From: Chlorobiota bacterium
GTDB lineage: Bacteria; Bacteroidota; Ignavibacteria; Kapaibacteriales; NICIL-2
Length of the DNA: 64,000 nucleotides
Assembly: GCA_026415505.1 (NCBI GenBank)
Contig: JAOAGY010000032.1
Coordinates: forward strand, 1 to 64,000
Direction: 5' to 3'
Shown here: positions 21,358-32,529 of the stretch, piece by piece
Numbering within the stretch: the stretch's first letter is position 1
How the letters are laid out: each line of letters begins with the position of its first letter
Program-made: the position numbers and the translations under genes
Notes under the pieces: model-generated
Told to the model about the DNA's origin: nothing
Databases searched by the model: none
What the model saw: the letters and a program-made list of their open reading frames with translations, nothing else

Positions 21358-21388
21358 AGCGGCATCTCCCTGGAGCGGGGATGCCGCT
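21358..21388 (+). terminator. putative terminator hairpin after actF
   Basis: AGCGGCATCTCC-CTGGAGC-GGGGATGCCGCT: 12-bp stem (one T-G wobble), 7-nt loop, about 25 nt after the actF stop; only a weak U-tract. Confidence 0.55.
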
Positions 21389-21456
21389 CGTTGTAACAAT
21401 TGCAGCCTGTCCACGTAGTTTGCACGTGTATGTTCGATTCACAGGCGGTGACCCAA

Positions 21457-21915
21457 ATGAAAGAACGACTCTATCGCTCCAGAACCGACCGCAAAATCGC
21501 TGGCGTCTGCGGTGGTATCGCCACGTATTTCGACGTGGATCCGTCGCTGGTGCGAATCGCCTTTGTCGTGCTCGTTTTTTTCAATGGCTTCGGGCTGATT
21601 GCATATCTGGTGTGTTGGCTCGTGTTGCCCGAAGAGCCGCTCGAACTGTCGAGCAGTGCGCCCGCTGCCGAGGCAGAGACGGCGTCGTTCGATGTCGAGT
21701 CAACCATATCCAATCGTTCGAAACGCTGGGCAACGGGCATCGGTGTGCTCTTGATTGCTGTCGGATTTGCGATTCTCATCGAACGACTTGTCCCGTGGCT
21801 CGATGTCGGCGATCTTTTGCCGTATGCGTTCATCGTCGCTGGCATACTGCTGCTGTATCGCGGCTGGCGCGACAACCGTCGTCATCGCACAGATAGCTTC
21901 ACGATCGGTCAGTAG
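21457..21915 (+). CDS. PspC domain protein
   Basis: MKERLYRSRTDRKIAGVCGGIATYFDVDPSLVRIAFVVLVFFNGFGLIAYLVCWLVLPEE. Confidence 0.92.
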   Translation: MKERLYRSRTDRKIAGVCGGIATYFDVDPSLVRIAFVVLVFFNGFGLIAYLVCWLVLPEEPLELSSSAPAAEAETASFDVESTISNRSKRWATGIGVLLIAVGFAILIERLVPWLDVGDLLPYAFIVAGILLLYRGWRDNRRHRTDSFTIGQ

Positions 21916-21919
21916 CATC

Positions 21920-22306
21920 ATGAAACGCACTCATGCATTTTGGGGTGCTCTGCTCGTTGTGTTTGGTGTGTCGCTCCTTGCACACAACGAACTCCGTGCA
22001 CTCGAGCAATTGAAAACGCTTTCGGGCATCGCAATCGGAGCTGGAGCAATGCTGCTCGGCGTCGCCGTCGTTGTGCGACAGCGGATGGCTGCATGGGTTG
22101 CGGCGTTGCTTGCTGGGATGTGCATCGGCTTCTACGTCGGCGCAGCGATCGCCGCCCCGCAAAAAGTTTTGAGCGACCGCGTGCTTCTATCGTGCAACGT
22201 TTCCGATTTTGATGACGACCACGTAATATCCGACGATACGACCAGCACTGGCGATCAATCTCTACCGCCGGATACAGCAGGTCGCCGCTCACAACCGGTC
22301 TATTGA
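21920..22306 (+). CDS. hypothetical membrane protein
   Basis: Short multi-TM ORF directly after the PspC gene; overlaps the lysA start. Confidence 0.5.
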   Translation: MKRTHAFWGALLVVFGVSLLAHNELRALEQLKTLSGIAIGAGAMLLGVAVVVRQRMAAWVAALLAGMCIGFYVGAAIAAPQKVLSDRVLLSCNVSDFDDDHVISDDTTSTGDQSLPPDTAGRRSQPVY

Positions 22307-23610
22307 CAACGTACTCAGCGATGGAGATGGAACCACACGATCGTTGGCAACCCAGCCACGTGCAGGGCATTGCGCTCGTCGAGCTGGCACGTCAGTTCGG
22401 CACTCCGCTTTATGTGTACGACGGCGAATACATCGTCCAGCAGTATCGGCGCTTTGTGTCGGCGTTCGATCCTGAGGTTCGGCTCGGTGTAAAGTTCGCA
22501 TGCAAGGCGCTGCCGAGTCTTGCGATCGTCGAATTGCTCGGCTCGGTCGGTTGCGGCGTCGATGCCGTATCGATCGAAGAAGTCGAGATAGCACTTCGCG
22601 CCGGAATACCAGCCGGTGCAATTTGCTTTACGCCGAATTGTGTCGGTTTCGACGAAATACGGCGCGCTGTGGAACTCGGTGTCGTCGTCAACATCGACGA
22701 TCTGTCGTTGCTCGAGCGTTTTGGACATGAATACGGCGACAGCGTCGGGTGCGGTATCCGCATCAATCCGCATATCGTCGCCGGTGGCAATCCGCACATT
22801 CAAGTGGGGCACATAGACTCGAAGTTCGGTATCTCGATTTTGCAAGTGCGCCACTTGCTCCGCATCGTCGAAAGCTACGGCATTCGCGTCGTCGGTCTCC
22901 ACATGCACACTGGTTCGGACATTCACGATGCCGGAGTGTTCGTCGAAGCAGCCCGTGTGCTATTCGATCTCGCCGAGCATTTCCCGGACTTGGAATTCCT
23001 CGACTTGGGCAGTGGCTTCAAGGTCGCATACAAGCCGGACGACATCGAAACGGACATCGCCGAATTCGGTGCAACGATGAGCCGTGCATTTACCGAGTTC
23101 TGCCAGCGCTATGGACGCACCCTCCAACTTTGGTTCGAGCCGGGAAAGTATCTGGTCAGTCGTGCGGGGTACTTGTTGGTCGAAGTGACTGTCGTCAAGC
23201 AAACGGTATCGTCGCTCTTTGCAGGCGTCAATTCCGGTTTGAATCACCTGATTCGCCCGATGCTTTACGATGCCTATCATCACATCGTCAATCTGTCGAA
23301 CCCGACCGGGAAGCCGCGTATTTACTCGGTCGTCGGGTATATCTGCGAAACGGACACGCTGGCGTGGGACCGTCCGATCGCCGAGATTCGCCCCGGCGAC
23401 ATTCTCTGCATCATGAATGCCGGAGCATACGGATTCGCGATGAGCTCGAACTACAACGCGCGCGTGCGTCCAGCCGAAGTGCTCGTGTGGGAAGGGCAGC
23501 CCCTCGTGATTCGGCGCCGAGAGACGCTCGACGATCTTCTTGCCACGCAGAAAACGCTGCACGAAGCGATCGCCGACAGTCGCATTCGCAGCGATGGCGC
23601 GTTAGGATGA
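22303..23610 (+). CDS. lysA: diaminopimelate decarboxylase
   Basis: [84 protein letters not shown]. Confidence 0.94.
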   Translation: MTTYSAMEMEPHDRWQPSHVQGIALVELARQFGTPLYVYDGEYIVQQYRRFVSAFDPEVRLGVKFACKALPSLAIVELLGSVGCGVDAVSIEEVEIALRAGIPAGAICFTPNCVGFDEIRRAVELGVVVNIDDLSLLERFGHEYGDSVGCGIRINPHIVAGGNPHIQVGHIDSKFGISILQVRHLLRIVESYGIRVVGLHMHTGSDIHDAGVFVEAARVLFDLAEHFPDLEFLDLGSGFKVAYKPDDIETDIAEFGATMSRAFTEFCQRYGRTLQLWFEPGKYLVSRAGYLLVEVTVVKQTVSSLFAGVNSGLNHLIRPMLYDAYHHIVNLSNPTGKPRIYSVVGYICETDTLAWDRPIAEIRPGDILCIMNAGAYGFAMSSNYNARVRPAEVLVWEGQPLVIRRRETLDDLLATQKTLHEAIADSRIRSDGALG

Positions 23611-25674
23611 CGATTCTTCGAGTTGCAGAGCCAGTTGCAACCGTTGAATTTCGTCGCGGAGCTCGGCTGCACGTTCGAAGTCGAGATCGCGTGCTGCCTG
23701 CTTCATCTGAGCAAACAGCTCTTCGATGAGCTGCCGGAGTTGCTCGCGCGAGAGCTTTTCGACGAGCGGTTCGACGCGTTTGAGTTGGCGGATCGCGTCG
23801 GCTTCTTGTTTCCGACGTTGCCGCTGCAGTTTGACGTCGGCGACGGTCGTTGCTTTCAGAATTTCGTCGAGCGATTTGTACACCGTCCGTGGATTGATGC
23901 CGTGTCGGCGGTTGTATTCTTCCTGCAACCGTCGGCGACGATTGGTTTCGTCGATGACCCGCTGCATCGAGCCGGTGATCGTGTCGGCATAGAGGATGAC
24001 CATGCCGTCTTCGTTGCGTGCGGTGCGACCGGCGATCTGGAGAAGCGAACGCTCGCTACGCAAGAATCCTTCTTTGTCGGCATCGAGAATCGCCACCAGC
24101 GATACTTCGGGCATGTCGAGTCCTTCGCGCAAGAGATTGACGCCGACGAGAACGTCGAATTCACCCAACCGCAGTTTGCGGATGATCTCGACGCGATCGA
24201 GGGATTCGATTTCGCTGTGGATGTAGGCGACGCGGATGCCGAGATTGCCCAGAAAGTCGGCTAAATCCTCCGCCATGCGTTTGGTGAGTGTGGTGACCAG
24301 CACGCGCTGTTTTCGTTCGATACGAATGCGGATTTCTTCGAGCAGGTCGTCGATTTGATTGCGAACCGGACGCACTTCGATTTTCGGGTCGAGCAAGCCG
24401 GTGGGGCGAATGATTTGCTCGACGACGACACCACCGCATTTTTCGAGTTCGTAGTCGCCCGGTGTGGCACTGACGAAGATTGCTTGGTTGATGAGCGATT
24501 CGAACTCTTCGAATTTGAGCGGACGATTTTCCAGTGCCGAGGGCAGACGGAATCCGTATTCGACGAGGATTTCCTTGCGGTGACGGTCGCCGTTGTACAT
24601 GGCACGGATTTGAGGGATCGTCACGTGGCTTTCGTCGATGATGAGCAAGTAATCGTCGGGGAAGTAATCGATCAGCGTCGTCGGACGTTCGCCGAATGTG
24701 CGACCCGAAAGGTGCATGGAGTAGTTTTCGATCCCCGAACAGTAGCCGACCTCTTTGAGCATCTCGATGTCGTAGAGAGTGCGTTGTTCGAGCCGTTGTG
24801 CTTCGACGTATTTGCCTTGCGCATTGAGTTCTTTGAGGCGCTGATACAGCTCGTCTTTGATGGCTGCGATGGCTCGGTGCAGATTGGCGCTGGTTGTGAC
24901 GAACTGCCGAGCGGGGTAGAGCGTGAAACTGTCGTATTCTTCGATCGTCGCTGAATCCACGAGTCGAACGAGCGACAGTCGCTCGATGGTGTCGTCCCAC
25001 AGCTCGATGCGGAGAGCGACATCGTCTTCATAGGCAGGGACGACGTCGACGACGTCGCCGCGAACTCGGTAGCAGCCGCGTTGGAGATCGCTGTCGTTGC
25101 GGCTGAAGAGCAGCTCGTTGAGCCGTTCGAGCAGATGCTTGCGTTTGATTATCATGCCGACGCGAAGGGGAAAAATCATCGCCGCGAACTCGTCTTTCGA
25201 GCCGATGCCGTAGATGCAGCTAACCGATGCGACGACGATCACGTCCCGGCGACCCTCGACGAGCGCTGAAGTCGCACGAAGCCGAAGACGATCTATTTCG
25301 TCGTTGATGGCGATGTCTTTTTCGATGTACGTGTCGGTCGCGGGAAGGTAGGCTTCAGGTTGGTAGTAGTCGTAGTAGCTGATGAAGAATTCGACGGCAT
25401 TGCGCGGAAAAAAGCTTTTGAACTCGCCGTAGAGTTGAGCAGCGAGCGTTTTGTTCGGCGAGATGACGAGCGTTGGTCGTTGTACCTGTGCGATGACGTT
25501 GCTGATGGTGAACGTTTTGCCGGAGCCGGTCACGCCGAGCAGAGTTTGGAATCGCTCGCCGCGCTCGATGCCGGCGACGAGTTCGGCGATTGCTTTCGGT
25601 TGATCCCCGGCGGGAGAATACGGCGTCACCAGTTCGAACGTATCAGGTCGAGCGGGCATCGGAATGGCTTGCAC
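23602..25674 (-). CDS. uvrB: excinuclease ABC subunit B
   Basis: [64 protein letters not shown]-terminal UVR motif. Confidence 0.97.
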   Translation of the reverse strand: MQAIPMPARPDTFELVTPYSPAGDQPKAIAELVAGIERGERFQTLLGVTGSGKTFTISNVIAQVQRPTLVISPNKTLAAQLYGEFKSFFPRNAVEFFISYYDYYQPEAYLPATDTYIEKDIAINDEIDRLRLRATSALVEGRRDVIVVASVSCIYGIGSKDEFAAMIFPLRVGMIIKRKHLLERLNELLFSRNDSDLQRGCYRVRGDVVDVVPAYEDDVALRIELWDDTIERLSLVRLVDSATIEEYDSFTLYPARQFVTTSANLHRAIAAIKDELYQRLKELNAQGKYVEAQRLEQRTLYDIEMLKEVGYCSGIENYSMHLSGRTFGERPTTLIDYFPDDYLLIIDESHVTIPQIRAMYNGDRHRKEILVEYGFRLPSALENRPLKFEEFESLINQAIFVSATPGDYELEKCGGVVVEQIIRPTGLLDPKIEVRPVRNQIDDLLEEIRIRIERKQRVLVTTLTKRMAEDLADFLGNLGIRVAYIHSEIESLDRVEIIRKLRLGEFDVLVGVNLLREGLDMPEVSLVAILDADKEGFLRSERSLLQIAGRTARNEDGMVILYADTITGSMQRVIDETNRRRRLQEEYNRRHGINPRTVYKSLDEILKATTVADVKLQRQRRKQEADAIRQLKRVEPLVEKLSREQLRQLIEELFAQMKQAARDLDFERAAELRDEIQRLQLALQLEESSS

Positions 25675-25676
25675 GG

Positions 25677-25708
25677 TTTGCGGTCACTGTTGCAATGCTG
25701 TACTTTTG
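25677..25708 (+). promoter_or_regulatory. Bacteroidota-type promoter of queA
   Basis: TTTG (25677-25680), N20, TACTTTTG (25701-25708); about 31 nt from the queA ATG. Confidence 0.6.
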
Positions 25709-25739
25709 CAACTTGTAAAGTTACGACGTTCCCTACACT

Positions 25740-26798
25740 ATGGCTCCTGCTACGGTCAAGCTCTCCGATTTGAAGGTCAACATTCCAGCAGCAGCGATCG
25801 CCCAACATCCGCTTCCCAAGCGCGAGAATGCTCGAATGTTGGTGCTCGAACGCTCGACAGGTCAAATTGCCGACGAGAAATTCAAGAATATCGTCAAGCA
25901 CTTCCAGAAGGGGGATGTGCTCGTGCTCAACGATACGAAAGCCTTTCCAGCACATCTGATCGGCACAAAAGAAAAAGGCGACATACGTATTGACGTGTAC
26001 CTTTTGCGCGAGTTACGGCGTGAAGAACGGCTCTGGGACATTGTCGTCGAGCCGGCTCGCAAGGTGCGTATCGGCAACAAAATCTTCTTCGACAACGGGC
26101 GATTCTATTGCGAGATTATCGAGAACACCACCACACGAGGACGGATCGCGCGTTTTTCCTACGAGGGCGACCTGATGCCGGTTCTCAATCGCATCGGACA
26201 AATGGCACTGCCACCGTATATCACCCGCGAACATACCGACGATGACCGCGAACGATTCCAGACTGTCTTTGCCGATCCAGCGAAAAAATTCGCCATTGCT
26301 CCACCGACGGCGGGGCTACATTTTACCAAGGAATTGCTCAAAGCTATCGCCAAACAGGGTGTCAGCATCGTGTACGTGACGCTTCACATCGGTCAGTGTG
26401 TTCTCGAGCCAGTCGAGGTCGAAGACATCAGCAAGCACCGGATGTATAGCGAGTACTTCGAGGTCAGTCGCGATACAGCCGAGGTGATCAACAAAGCGCT
26501 CAAATCCCGGAAGAATGTGTACGTAGTCGGGTGCTCGACATTGAGGGCACTCGAATCGAGCATACTGACGACGAACATGATCAAGCCGAATCGAGGATGG
26601 ACCGACAAGTACATTTTCCCGCCGTACGACTTCAAGTTCGGTTTTCGCTTGTTGACCAATTTCCACCCTTACGGCTCTTCGTCGCTCGTGCTGACCAGTG
26701 CTGTTGCTGGACCCACTGCGCTGGTCAAGGCATATCAGCACGCGGTCAAACAGGGATATCGCTTCTTTGCTTATGGTGATGCGATGCTGATTGTGTAG
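25740..26798 (+). CDS. queA: S-adenosylmethionine:tRNA ribosyltransferase-isomerase
   Basis: KGDVLVLNDTKAFPAHLIG, ATPPTAGLHFT-type motif (APPTAGLHFTKELL), YVTLHIGQCVLEPV, NFHPYGSSSLVLTSAV. Confidence 0.95.
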   Translation: MAPATVKLSDLKVNIPAAAIAQHPLPKRENARMLVLERSTGQIADEKFKNIVKHFQKGDVLVLNDTKAFPAHLIGTKEKGDIRIDVYLLRELRREERLWDIVVEPARKVRIGNKIFFDNGRFYCEIIENTTTRGRIARFSYEGDLMPVLNRIGQMALPPYITREHTDDDRERFQTVFADPAKKFAIAPPTAGLHFTKELLKAIAKQGVSIVYVTLHIGQCVLEPVEVEDISKHRMYSEYFEVSRDTAEVINKALKSRKNVYVVGCSTLRALESSILTTNMIKPNRGWTDKYIFPPYDFKFGFRLLTNFHPYGSSSLVLTSAVAGPTALVKAYQHAVKQGYRFFAYGDAMLIV

Positions 26799-26810
26799 GG
26801 GTGACGCGCA

Positions 26811-29372
26811 ATGGAAGTTCGCCCGCTCAAAATATTCACAGTCAGCTCGGTCATCCCCGGAGAATTATCGTTTCTCGAACGACTGGCATACAATTTTTGG
26901 TGGTCGTGGAACCGAAAGGCAGAATCTCTGTTTTCGACGATTGATCCGACCCGTTGGGAGCGATTACGACGGAATCCGGTGCGCCTGCTCAAGGAAACAT
27001 CGCAAGAACGATTCCGGCAATTGGTCAACGATGGAGCGTATCGGCGAGCGATCGAGGAGGTCGAACGTGAATTCGACTCGTATCTCAACGCTCAGCCTGC
27101 CGTCGTATGGAAGCATAGCGGACCGATCGCATATTTCTGTGCCGAGTACGGTATCAGCGAGTGTTTCCAGAATTACAGCGGTGGTCTCGGGGTCCTTGCT
27201 GGGGATCATCTCAAAACCGCATCCGATGTTGGGCTGCCGATGGTAGCTATCGGCTTGCTTTATCAGCAGGGGTATTTTCATCAGCATGTGACCTACAATG
27301 GGTGGCAGCAGGAAAATTTTCTCGATTACGACTTTTCGTTGTTGCCGATCGTTCGAGTTGCTGACTCTGAAGGGAAGCCGCTCAAAGTTCGTGTCGAATT
27401 GCCCGATGGTGATGTCGTCGCGCAAGTTTGGAAAGCTGACGTCGGTCGTGTGCCGTTGTATTTGCTCGATACAAATATCGCCGATAACCACGACAATCCC
27501 TCGTACCAGAACATTACAGACCAGCTTTACGGGGGAACGCACGAAACCCGCATCATGCAAGAGATGCTCCTTGGTATCGGAGGTATGAGAGTACTGAGTG
27601 CGCTCGGCATCGAGCCATCGGTCATTCACGTCAACGAGGGACACGCTGCATTCTGCACGATCGAGCGAACTCGGCAACTTTCCAGGCAGTTTCGGATATC
27701 GTTTTACGACGCTGCTGAAATCGTTCGAGCACAGACGTGCTTTACCACACACACGCCTGTGCCAGCGGGCAACGAAATTTTTTCGTTGGAGTTGATGGAG
27801 ACATACTTCGCGCGCTACCGACCACTTCTGGGAATCGAGTGGGATGATTTGTTCAGGCTTGGGCAATCCAATGGCGGACATCGGGAGGAAGGGTTTTCCA
27901 TGACGATCCTCGGCTTACGGATGAGCAATCATCGCAACGGTGTCAGCCGGCTCCATGGTGCCGTTGCCCGTGCGATGTGGCATGGGCTGTGGGATCACGT
28001 TCCGACCGACGAAGTCCCCATCGCCAGCATCACCAACGGTGTTCACGCACTGACGTGGACATCGAGCGATTTTGCGGCGCTCTACGATCGCGTTCTCGGT
28101 CTGCAGTGGCGCGAACGCCCTCACGATCCCACACTCTGGGAAGCGATTGCAGCGATTCCTGACGCTGAAGTGTGGTCGGTCCATACTCGACGCCGCTTGC
28201 GGTTGCTGGAATCTGTGCGCCAACATATTGCTCAGCGCAGTGGATATTACGACGACGAACACCGGCAACGAGCGATCGCGGCGTTGCATCCGAATTGTTT
28301 GATCATAGGTTTTGCACGGCGCTTTGCAACCTACAAACGCTCGGATCTGCTTTTCCGGAACTGGGAACGGTTGGCTTCCATCGTTCGAAATCCATCTCGT
28401 CCGGTGGTTATTCTCCTTGCTGGTAAAGCGCATCCCCAGGATATCGCCAGCAAGGAGATGATGCAGCGGATTCTGTCGGGTATCCGATCGGCTGGATTGG
28501 AAAATCATATCATTTTTCTGGAAGATTACGATCTCGGCATTGCTCGTGCACTCGTCAAAGGCGTTGATGTGTGGCTCAACACGCCGCGCCGCCCCTACGA
28601 AGCATCGGGTACGAGCGGCATGAAAGCGGCACTCAACGGCGTACTCCATTGCAGCGTTCTCGATGGATGGTGGGCGGAAGCAGCGTCCGGCGACAATGGC
28701 TTCACGATCGGTGGCGAAGAAACGTTCGCATCTACCGATGAGCAGGATATGCACGAGAGTGAAAGCCTCTATCAACTGCTCGAAAACGACATAGTTCCTA
28801 TGTTCTACGAACGCGATGCAGCAGGTGTCCCGCGGCGCTGGGTGCAGCGAATGAAAACAGCAATAGCTACGCTTGCGGCGCAGTACACATCGCACAGGAT
28901 GCTGGACGAATACCGTCTTGCGTTCTACGACCCTGCAGCAGAACTCGGTACTGAACTATCGAAAGAGCAGGGGCGTGCTGCACAGGAGCTCTACAAGTGG
29001 AAATCGGAATTACCGAGTCGCTGGAAAGCACTGCGGCTTGTTGCGCTCGATATTCCCGATACCGACTTCTGTCATGTCGGTGAGCCGATCCCGGTTCGAT
29101 TAGTGCTCGATTGTGGGTCGATGAAACCAGACGAGCTGCTCGTGCAGGTTTACTATGGTCCGATTTCGTCTCACGGCAAGTTTCTACGTGCGTACACAAC
29201 CAATTTACCGTGTGTCCAGATGGATGGAAAAGTGGCAACCTTCGAAGGCACCTACACAGTTTCCGAAAGTGGTCAGCATGGTGTTGCGATTCGTGTATTG
29301 CCTCGCCACAAACATGTCCCCAATCCTGTTGACCTACGGCTCGTCTTTTGGGTGCAGCACGATGTCCACTGA
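26811..29372 (+). CDS. glgP: alpha-glucan (glycogen) phosphorylase with N-terminal DUF3417-like region
   Basis: IAYFCAEYGISECFQNYSGGLGVLAGDHLKTASDVGLPMVAIGLLYQQGYF; NTPRRPYEASGTSGMKAALNG. Confidence 0.95.
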   Translation: MEVRPLKIFTVSSVIPGELSFLERLAYNFWWSWNRKAESLFSTIDPTRWERLRRNPVRLLKETSQERFRQLVNDGAYRRAIEEVEREFDSYLNAQPAVVWKHSGPIAYFCAEYGISECFQNYSGGLGVLAGDHLKTASDVGLPMVAIGLLYQQGYFHQHVTYNGWQQENFLDYDFSLLPIVRVADSEGKPLKVRVELPDGDVVAQVWKADVGRVPLYLLDTNIADNHDNPSYQNITDQLYGGTHETRIMQEMLLGIGGMRVLSALGIEPSVIHVNEGHAAFCTIERTRQLSRQFRISFYDAAEIVRAQTCFTTHTPVPAGNEIFSLELMETYFARYRPLLGIEWDDLFRLGQSNGGHREEGFSMTILGLRMSNHRNGVSRLHGAVARAMWHGLWDHVPTDEVPIASITNGVHALTWTSSDFAALYDRVLGLQWRERPHDPTLWEAIAAIPDAEVWSVHTRRRLRLLESVRQHIAQRSGYYDDEHRQRAIAALHPNCLIIGFARRFATYKRSDLLFRNWERLASIVRNPSRPVVILLAGKAHPQDIASKEMMQRILSGIRSAGLENHIIFLEDYDLGIARALVKGVDVWLNTPRRPYEASGTSGMKAALNGVLHCSVLDGWWAEAASGDNGFTIGGEETFASTDEQDMHESESLYQLLENDIVPMFYERDAAGVPRRWVQRMKTAIATLAAQYTSHRMLDEYRLAFYDPAAELGTELSKEQGRAAQELYKWKSELPSRWKALRLVALDIPDTDFCHVGEPIPVRLVLDCGSMKPDELLVQVYYGPISSHGKFLRAYTTNLPCVQMDGKVATFEGTYTVSESGQHGVAIRVLPRHKHVPNPVDLRLVFWVQHDVH

Positions 29373-29496
29373 GTAAAGCGCTGGAAGGAGCTGCACAGTA
29401 TCGCATCAGCGATATTCACATGTCGCTGCGCCAGCCGAGAGAGCATGGTATATTGCATTTTGTACGTTCGTTGAACAATCGATAGCTTTCGATCGA

Positions 29497-31068
29497 ATGG
29501 CTTCGTCGCTACTGTTGGTCGTCCTCTTTCTACCGTTGGTAGTGGCACTGATACTGCTTGGTATCCGTTCCGAGCGTGTCGGTGTCCATCGCTGGGTGTC
29601 ACTTGCAACGGCACTTGTTACGTTCGTTCTGTCAGTGCCTCTCTATTGGTTCGTTGACCATGGGCGGAGTGATTTTCAGCTCTTGACCAGTGCACGGTGG
29701 ATACCATCTCTCGATGCAGGATTTCGCATTGGGCTCGATGGGATGAGCTTGTTGCTTGTGCTGCTCACCACGTTTACGATGCCGATAGCTATCGGGGCTT
29801 CGATCGGTGTCGTCACGAAGCGGGAAAAAGAGTACTACGTGATGATGCTGCTGCTCGAAACGGCGATGATCGGTGTTTTTGTCGCGCTCGATATGTTTTT
29901 GTTTTACGTGTTTTGGGAGCTGATACTGATTCCGATGTACTTCATCATCGGGATTTGGGGCGGTCAAGATCGAATCTATGCTGCAGTGAAATTTTTCCTC
30001 TACACGGTTGTCGGTTCGCTGCTGATGCTGGTTGCGATTGTCTGGCTGGGGTGGTACGCGCAGACAATGACAGGGCATTTCACGACGGATTTTGTCAAGC
30101 TCCGCGAGCTGGCGCCGCACATACCGCTCGACGTCCAACGGTGGTTGTTCGCAGCGTTTGCACTCTCGTTTGCCATCAAAGTACCGATTTTCCCGCTCCA
30201 CACGTGGCTGCCGGATGCACACGTGCAGGCACCGACTGCAGGCTCGGTGATTCTGGCGGGCATACTTCTGAAGTTGGGTACCTACGGACTCATTCGATTC
30301 AACCTCGACTTCTTCCCGCAATCGGCGATCGAGTATGCACCAGTCTTGGCTGTGTTGGCTGTCATCGGAATCATTTATGGCGCACTCGTCGCAATGGTCC
30401 AGCCTGACATGAAGAAGCTCGTCGCATATTCTTCGGTCAGCCACCTTGGCTTCGTTGTGCTTGGCATTGCCTCGATGACCCACGAAGGTATCCAAGGTGC
30501 GGTCATTCAAATGGTCAATCATGGACTTTCGACAGGGATGCTGTTTCTCTGTGTCGGTGTCCTCTATGAGAGACGGCATACGCGCGATATTGCCGAATAT
30601 GGCGGCGTTGCCTCTGTGATGCCACGATTTGCAGTTCTGTTCGCGCTGGCAATGCTCGCATCGGTCGGGCTGCCGGGACTCAACGGATTCGTCGGGGAGT
30701 TCCTGACGCTCATCGGTGGCTTTCGCTCGCCGTATTTGAATACGTGGGCATACAGTGTCGTTGCTGCAAGTGGAGTGATATTTGCCGCTGTGTACCTATT
30801 GTGGATGTTCCAACGTGTCATGTACGGAAAGCTTGCCAATCCAGCCAACGAAAGTTTACCCGATGTCTCGCGGCAAGAGCTGTGGACGCTCGTCCCGATT
30901 GTCGTATTCCTGGTGTGGATCGGTGTGTATCCGCGTCCGTTCTTGCAAGCGAGCGCTGCATCGTCGCGGGCGACAGTCGAAAAGGTTTTGTACTATTCCG
31001 TTCCCCAAAAGGTCGCTCACGACCATCGCCAGAGGATTCCGGTAACCACAATCAGTGAACGTCCATGA
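29497..31068 (+). CDS. nuoM: NADH-quinone oxidoreductase subunit M
   Basis: FWELILIPMYFIIGIWGGQDRIYAAVKFFLYT, AFALSFAIKVPIFPLHTWLPDAHVQAPTAGSVILAGILLKLGTYG. Confidence 0.96.
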   Translation: MASSLLLVVLFLPLVVALILLGIRSERVGVHRWVSLATALVTFVLSVPLYWFVDHGRSDFQLLTSARWIPSLDAGFRIGLDGMSLLLVLLTTFTMPIAIGASIGVVTKREKEYYVMMLLLETAMIGVFVALDMFLFYVFWELILIPMYFIIGIWGGQDRIYAAVKFFLYTVVGSLLMLVAIVWLGWYAQTMTGHFTTDFVKLRELAPHIPLDVQRWLFAAFALSFAIKVPIFPLHTWLPDAHVQAPTAGSVILAGILLKLGTYGLIRFNLDFFPQSAIEYAPVLAVLAVIGIIYGALVAMVQPDMKKLVAYSSVSHLGFVVLGIASMTHEGIQGAVIQMVNHGLSTGMLFLCVGVLYERRHTRDIAEYGGVASVMPRFAVLFALAMLASVGLPGLNGFVGEFLTLIGGFRSPYLNTWAYSVVAASGVIFAAVYLLWMFQRVMYGKLANPANESLPDVSRQELWTLVPIVVFLVWIGVYPRPFLQASAASSRATVEKVLYYSVPQKVAHDHRQRIPVTTISERP

Positions 31069-32501
31069 TGCACGAATGGCTTCAGGCTTCACCGCTTGTT
31101 CTCCTTTCGATAGCTGCAGTCGTCGCGTTGATCGTTGATGCACTGACGCCACACAGCGAGCGGTACACGTATCGGTTTTCACTGGCTGCGTTGATTGCTG
31201 CTGCTGCCGCCGCGATTGCCACGATACCGTTCGGTGGTATCGCATTCGGTTCGATGATCAGAACCGGCGGAGTATCCTCGGTTTTCGATCTTGTGTTCGC
31301 TATCGGTGGGATACTGACGCTCATCGCAGCCCGCCCCTACATTGCGGCACGAAACTTCGAACACGACGAGTTCTATACACTCGTGCTATACTCTGCCGCG
31401 GGCATGATGCTGATCGCGCACGCTCAGAACCTGTTGATCACGTTCATTGGGATCGAGGTCATGTCGCTGAGCTTTTATGTCTTGGCGGGTTATTTCCGCC
31501 AGACGGTCAGCTCGATCGAGAGTGCCCTCAAGTATTTTTTGCTCGGTGCATTCGCAACGGGATTTTTGGTGTTCGGGATCGCTCTGGTGTACGGAGCCAG
31601 TGGAAGTTTCGACTTCTCTGCTATCGCAGGAGCTATTAGTAAAGGGACACTTCATTTTCCGCGCTTGTTACCGATCGGTATTGCATTGGTAATCGTCGGA
31701 CTCGGATTCAAAGTTGCCGTCTTCCCATTCCACCAATGGGCGCCAGATGTGTACGATGGTGCACCGACAGTCGTTACCGGTTTTATGAGCACAGCAGGCA
31801 AGGCTGCTGCATTGAGCGCATTTCTACCGCTGGTGTCGAGCGTGTTTCCCGCCGCAGCCGACAACGTGCGTACTGTACTGGCGCTGAGCGCTGCAGCAAC
31901 CATTCTCATCGGCAATGTCGCCGCTGTCGTTCAACAGCGTCTCAAGCGCATGCTCGCATATTCATCGGTCGCACACGCTGGCTACATGTTCATCGGATTG
32001 GTGGCAGGAAACATGCGCGGATTGACGGCGGTTGTATTCTATGCCGCAGCGTACCTATTCATGCAACTCGGTGCATTCGCAATCGTTGCGATTCTCGAAC
32101 GCGATGTCGAACGCAGCCTTCAGTTGGAAGATTGCCGAGGATTGAGTGCCCGCCATCCGATGCTGGCAGCACTGATGGCGCTGTTCATGTTCTCGCTGGC
32201 TGGCATTCCACCGATGGCAGGTTTTTTCGGCAAGTACTATCTGTTCGCCGCTGCGATCGAATCGGGCTATACCTGGCTGGCGATCGTCGGTGTTATCGGC
32301 TCGATGATTTCGGTGTACTACTACATCGGAGTTGTCGTGTTCATGTACTTCAAGGATGCGGCAGAGACAGCCGTGTCGTCAGAACCAGAGCAAATCGAGA
32401 GAGCTGCTCGTGTTCCGCTCATTGTAAGTGCTGCGTTCGTTCTTCTTCTCGGCATAGTGCCGACGGTGCTCGAGTCATGGTTGGCGAATCTGTGGAAATA
32501 G
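31065..32501 (+). CDS. nuoN: NADH-quinone oxidoreductase subunit N
   Basis: FIGIEVMSLSFYVLAGYFRQTVSSIESALKYFLLGAFATGFLVFGIALVYG, FPFHQWAPDVYDGAPTVVTGFMSTAGKAA. Confidence 0.95.
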   Translation: MMHEWLQASPLVLLSIAAVVALIVDALTPHSERYTYRFSLAALIAAAAAAIATIPFGGIAFGSMIRTGGVSSVFDLVFAIGGILTLIAARPYIAARNFEHDEFYTLVLYSAAGMMLIAHAQNLLITFIGIEVMSLSFYVLAGYFRQTVSSIESALKYFLLGAFATGFLVFGIALVYGASGSFDFSAIAGAISKGTLHFPRLLPIGIALVIVGLGFKVAVFPFHQWAPDVYDGAPTVVTGFMSTAGKAAALSAFLPLVSSVFPAAADNVRTVLALSAAATILIGNVAAVVQQRLKRMLAYSSVAHAGYMFIGLVAGNMRGLTAVVFYAAAYLFMQLGAFAIVAILERDVERSLQLEDCRGLSARHPMLAALMALFMFSLAGIPPMAGFFGKYYLFAAAIESGYTWLAIVGVIGSMISVYYYIGVVVFMYFKDAAETAVSSEPEQIERAARVPLIVSAAFVLLLGIVPTVLESWLANLWK

Positions 32502-32529
32502 TCCGTTCAACTGTCGAGCGACGATTGCT

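Noticed and set aside
29399-29414. TATCGC-ATCA-GCGATA hairpin after glgP as a terminator
   Set aside because: Short stem and no U-tract; likely chance.
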